A stretch of 29,857 nt of DNA, taken from the NCBI GenBank assembly GCA_018830585.1, contig JAHJSD010000001.1, positions 1-29,857 on the forward strand, written 5' to 3'. Positions within the stretch are counted from its first letter, which is position 1. Each line of letters starts with the position of its first letter. The stretch comes from Patescibacteria group bacterium. Lineage in GTDB: Bacteria > Patescibacteriota > Microgenomatia > UBA12405 > JAHJSD01. The notes under the pieces were generated by a model. It was not told the origin of the DNA. It saw only the letters and a list, made by a program, of their open reading frames with translations, and ran no database searches. This document shows positions 28,699 to 29,857 of the stretch, piece by piece. Both the position numbers and the translations under genes were made by a program.

Positions 28699-29857
28699 TT
28701 AGTTGGCGGCACAACCGCAGCCGCCACCACACCCTCCGCCGCAGCCGCCGCCAGTTCCTCCTCCACCACCGCAACCTTGAGCCCCGGAGTCAACCACGGG
28801 GACGGCATCACCAAGACCAACCGACCCGCTATTATCAACCACATCTATTGTTCCGGAAACCATCCCCATCCAACAGCTGAATTTGTACCTGCCCGGCTTT
28901 GTCGGAGTAAATTCCTTAACACTGGTAGTTCCCGGAGTCAGCCGGATTTCTCCGTCAAATAATCCTTTGGAGATAACGGCATTGGTGCAACCACTGGTAC
29001 CCTTATCAGTGATTTCCCATCTAACCGGAATACCGACTTTAACTTTTAAATTCTCAGGCTGGTATCCATAAGCAAAAGCTTCTGTTTTAAGAATTTGTTT
29101 ACCGCCAACAACGGAGGGCAGTCCGGTATCTGTTTCCGAAACCTCACCAGAAACAAATTTTAAATCATTTAAGCTTTTCCAGCCTAAAACATTTAATTGG
29201 GAGTTAACATTGTAAACAGCAAAAAATAAAACCATCACTCCGGCAATTTTTAAAAACTGGCCGGAAAAATGGGGTTTCTGGCTGAATTTGATACTGGAAA
29301 AACCAATCGTTAGCAGTGTCGGCAAGGTCCCTAAGGCAAAGAAAAGCATTATCAAACTCCCCTGCAACCAGCTACCGGAAGCTAAAGCTAAAGTTTGCGC
29401 GGTAAGACTAAAACCGCAAGGCAGGAAAAAAGTCAATGCTCCCATCAAAAGCGGCATCCATTTACCCTTAAAATTGTTTTCGTCGGCGACAAATCTGGTA
29501 ACAAACATAGGAACAGTGAAACGGAATTTTTGAAAAGCCGGCAACCCTAACATTTGCAAGGCTAAAAAAACCATTATTATTGAAACCATCCCGGTCAATA
29601 CCCCGGTAAAAAGAGTTGACATTTGCAAAACACCCCCCAAACTACCCAAAAGTGTTCCCAGCAAAGCATAAGAAAGTATTCGACCAAGGTTAAATAAAAG
29701 GTGGGGCTGAAACTTTTCTAAAGTAGAGCTAGTAGTCTGGTAAAGTTCTGACCACTGTTTAGACATGGAGAGAATAATACCGCCAACTAAAGCGGAGCAG
29801 GTGGAAAAGCCGGCCATCAGTCCAAAAACCAAAAACGCCGGCAGGGCAGACCGGGAA
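28699..29857 (-). CDS. TauE/DsbD-like membrane protein with cupredoxin domain and Gly/Cys tail (5' end beyond window)
   Basis: The frame runs in from the right edge with no start in the window. The first 215 residues or so form about six helices: GLMAGFSTCSALVGG, LFNLGRILSYALLGTLLGS, GALTFFLPCGFSLTAQTLAL. These match the sulfite-exporter TauE/SafE-CcdA/DsbD-like fold with a Cys in each half. A cupredoxin-like domain follows (AYGYQPENLKVKVGIPVRWEI, then CTNAV, and KFSCWMGM with the Cys/Met copper ligands). The end is a Gly/Cys-rich tail with seven cysteines before CAAN, a likely metal-binding tail. copA lies 5 nt downstream, so a copper-handling pair is implied. An upstream heavy-metal domain beyond the window is possible. 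Confidence 0.85.
   Translation of the reverse strand, partial: SRSALPAFLVFGLMAGFSTCSALVGGIILSMSKQWSELYQTTSSTLEKFQPHLLFNLGRILSYALLGTLLGSLGGVLQMSTLFTGVLTGMVSIIMVFLALQMLGLPAFQKFRFTVPMFVTRFVADENNFKGKWMPLLMGALTFFLPCGFSLTAQTLALASGSWLQGSLIMLFFALGTLPTLLTIGFSSIKFSQKPHFSGQFLKIAGVMVLFFAVYNVNSQLNVLGWKSLNDLKFVSGEVSETDTGLPSVVGGKQILKTEAFAYGYQPENLKVKVGIPVRWEITDKGTSGCTNAVISKGLFDGEIRLTPGTTSVKEFTPTKPGRYKFSCWMGMVSGTIDVVDNSGSVGLGDAVPVVDSGAQGCGGGGGTGGGCGGGCGGGCGCAAN

Noticed and set aside
1..29857. TGA recoding (as in Gracilibacteria)
   Set aside because: Several clear genes end in TGA at their expected length (for example the radical SAM protein and the helicase), and none has in-frame TGA.
1..29857. tRNA, rRNA or other structural RNA genes
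   Set aside because: I looked for GTTCGA-type T-loops and conserved rRNA or tmRNA segments and saw none that fold convincingly.

Overview
This window looks like a metagenome-type bacterial chromosome fragment from the candidate phyla radiation (Patescibacteria), probably a Microgenomates-like lineage. I infer this from the compact core genes mixed with orphan accessory genes, an archaeal-type triosephosphate isomerase, many dispersed GC-rich palindromes (including the CTGCCTGCCGGCAGGCAG type), repeat-derived peptides inside conserved proteins, and several promoters placed so close to the ATG that transcripts would be leaderless. TGA behaves as a stop codon throughout. Taxonomy is inferred, not proven.

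Layout. (1) 293-2630, plus strand: a compact three-gene unit made of a radical SAM/SPASM protein with a PqqD-like C-terminal domain, an HExxH metalloprotease overlapping it by ATGA, and a 55-residue Cys/Asp-rich ORF behind the best Shine-Dalgarno in the window. This reads as an undescribed RiPP locus; the small ORF carries two CFDPD blocks that fit the Cys-X3-Asp thioether motif known from freyrasin-type ranthipeptides. (2) 2640-8400: a decayed REP-associated transposase fragment, a cation P-type ATPase with altered M5/M6 ion ligands, a DEVD-box RNA helicase behind a structured leader, and an ATP-grasp ligase. (3) 8400-12050: an accessory island with a PIN/excisionase-type pair, a methyltransferase, a degenerate Nudix-like protein, a RHH/RelE-like toxin-antitoxin pair with a clear palindromic operator, and a small membrane protein. 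(4) 12050-16280: a LexA-type HTH fused to a shortened UDP-sugar dehydrogenase, exonuclease III, TspO, and repeat-rich spacers. (5) 16280-23790, minus strand: core genes pgk, tpiA, trpS, thpR, rpoD and dnaG. pgk carries several in-frame repeat-like insertions. (6) 23790-29857: a repeat-rich spacer, an amino-acid permease, an orphan lycopene-cyclase-domain protein, and a copper export pair (CopA plus a TauE/DsbD-like membrane protein with a cupredoxin domain and a Gly/Cys tail), the last running off the right end.

How it works together. The rSAM, protease and precursor could form a self-contained peptide-modification system; no exporter is seen. tpiA and pgk overlap and give two glycolytic steps. 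dnaG and rpoD keep the macromolecular-synthesis order, with a promoter and an attenuator-like terminator between them. The copper ATPase and the cupredoxin membrane protein are 5 nt apart and would handle copper at the membrane. At least five related hairpin repeats sit between genes, and a fragment of a REP-associated transposase is a candidate relic of the machinery that spread them.
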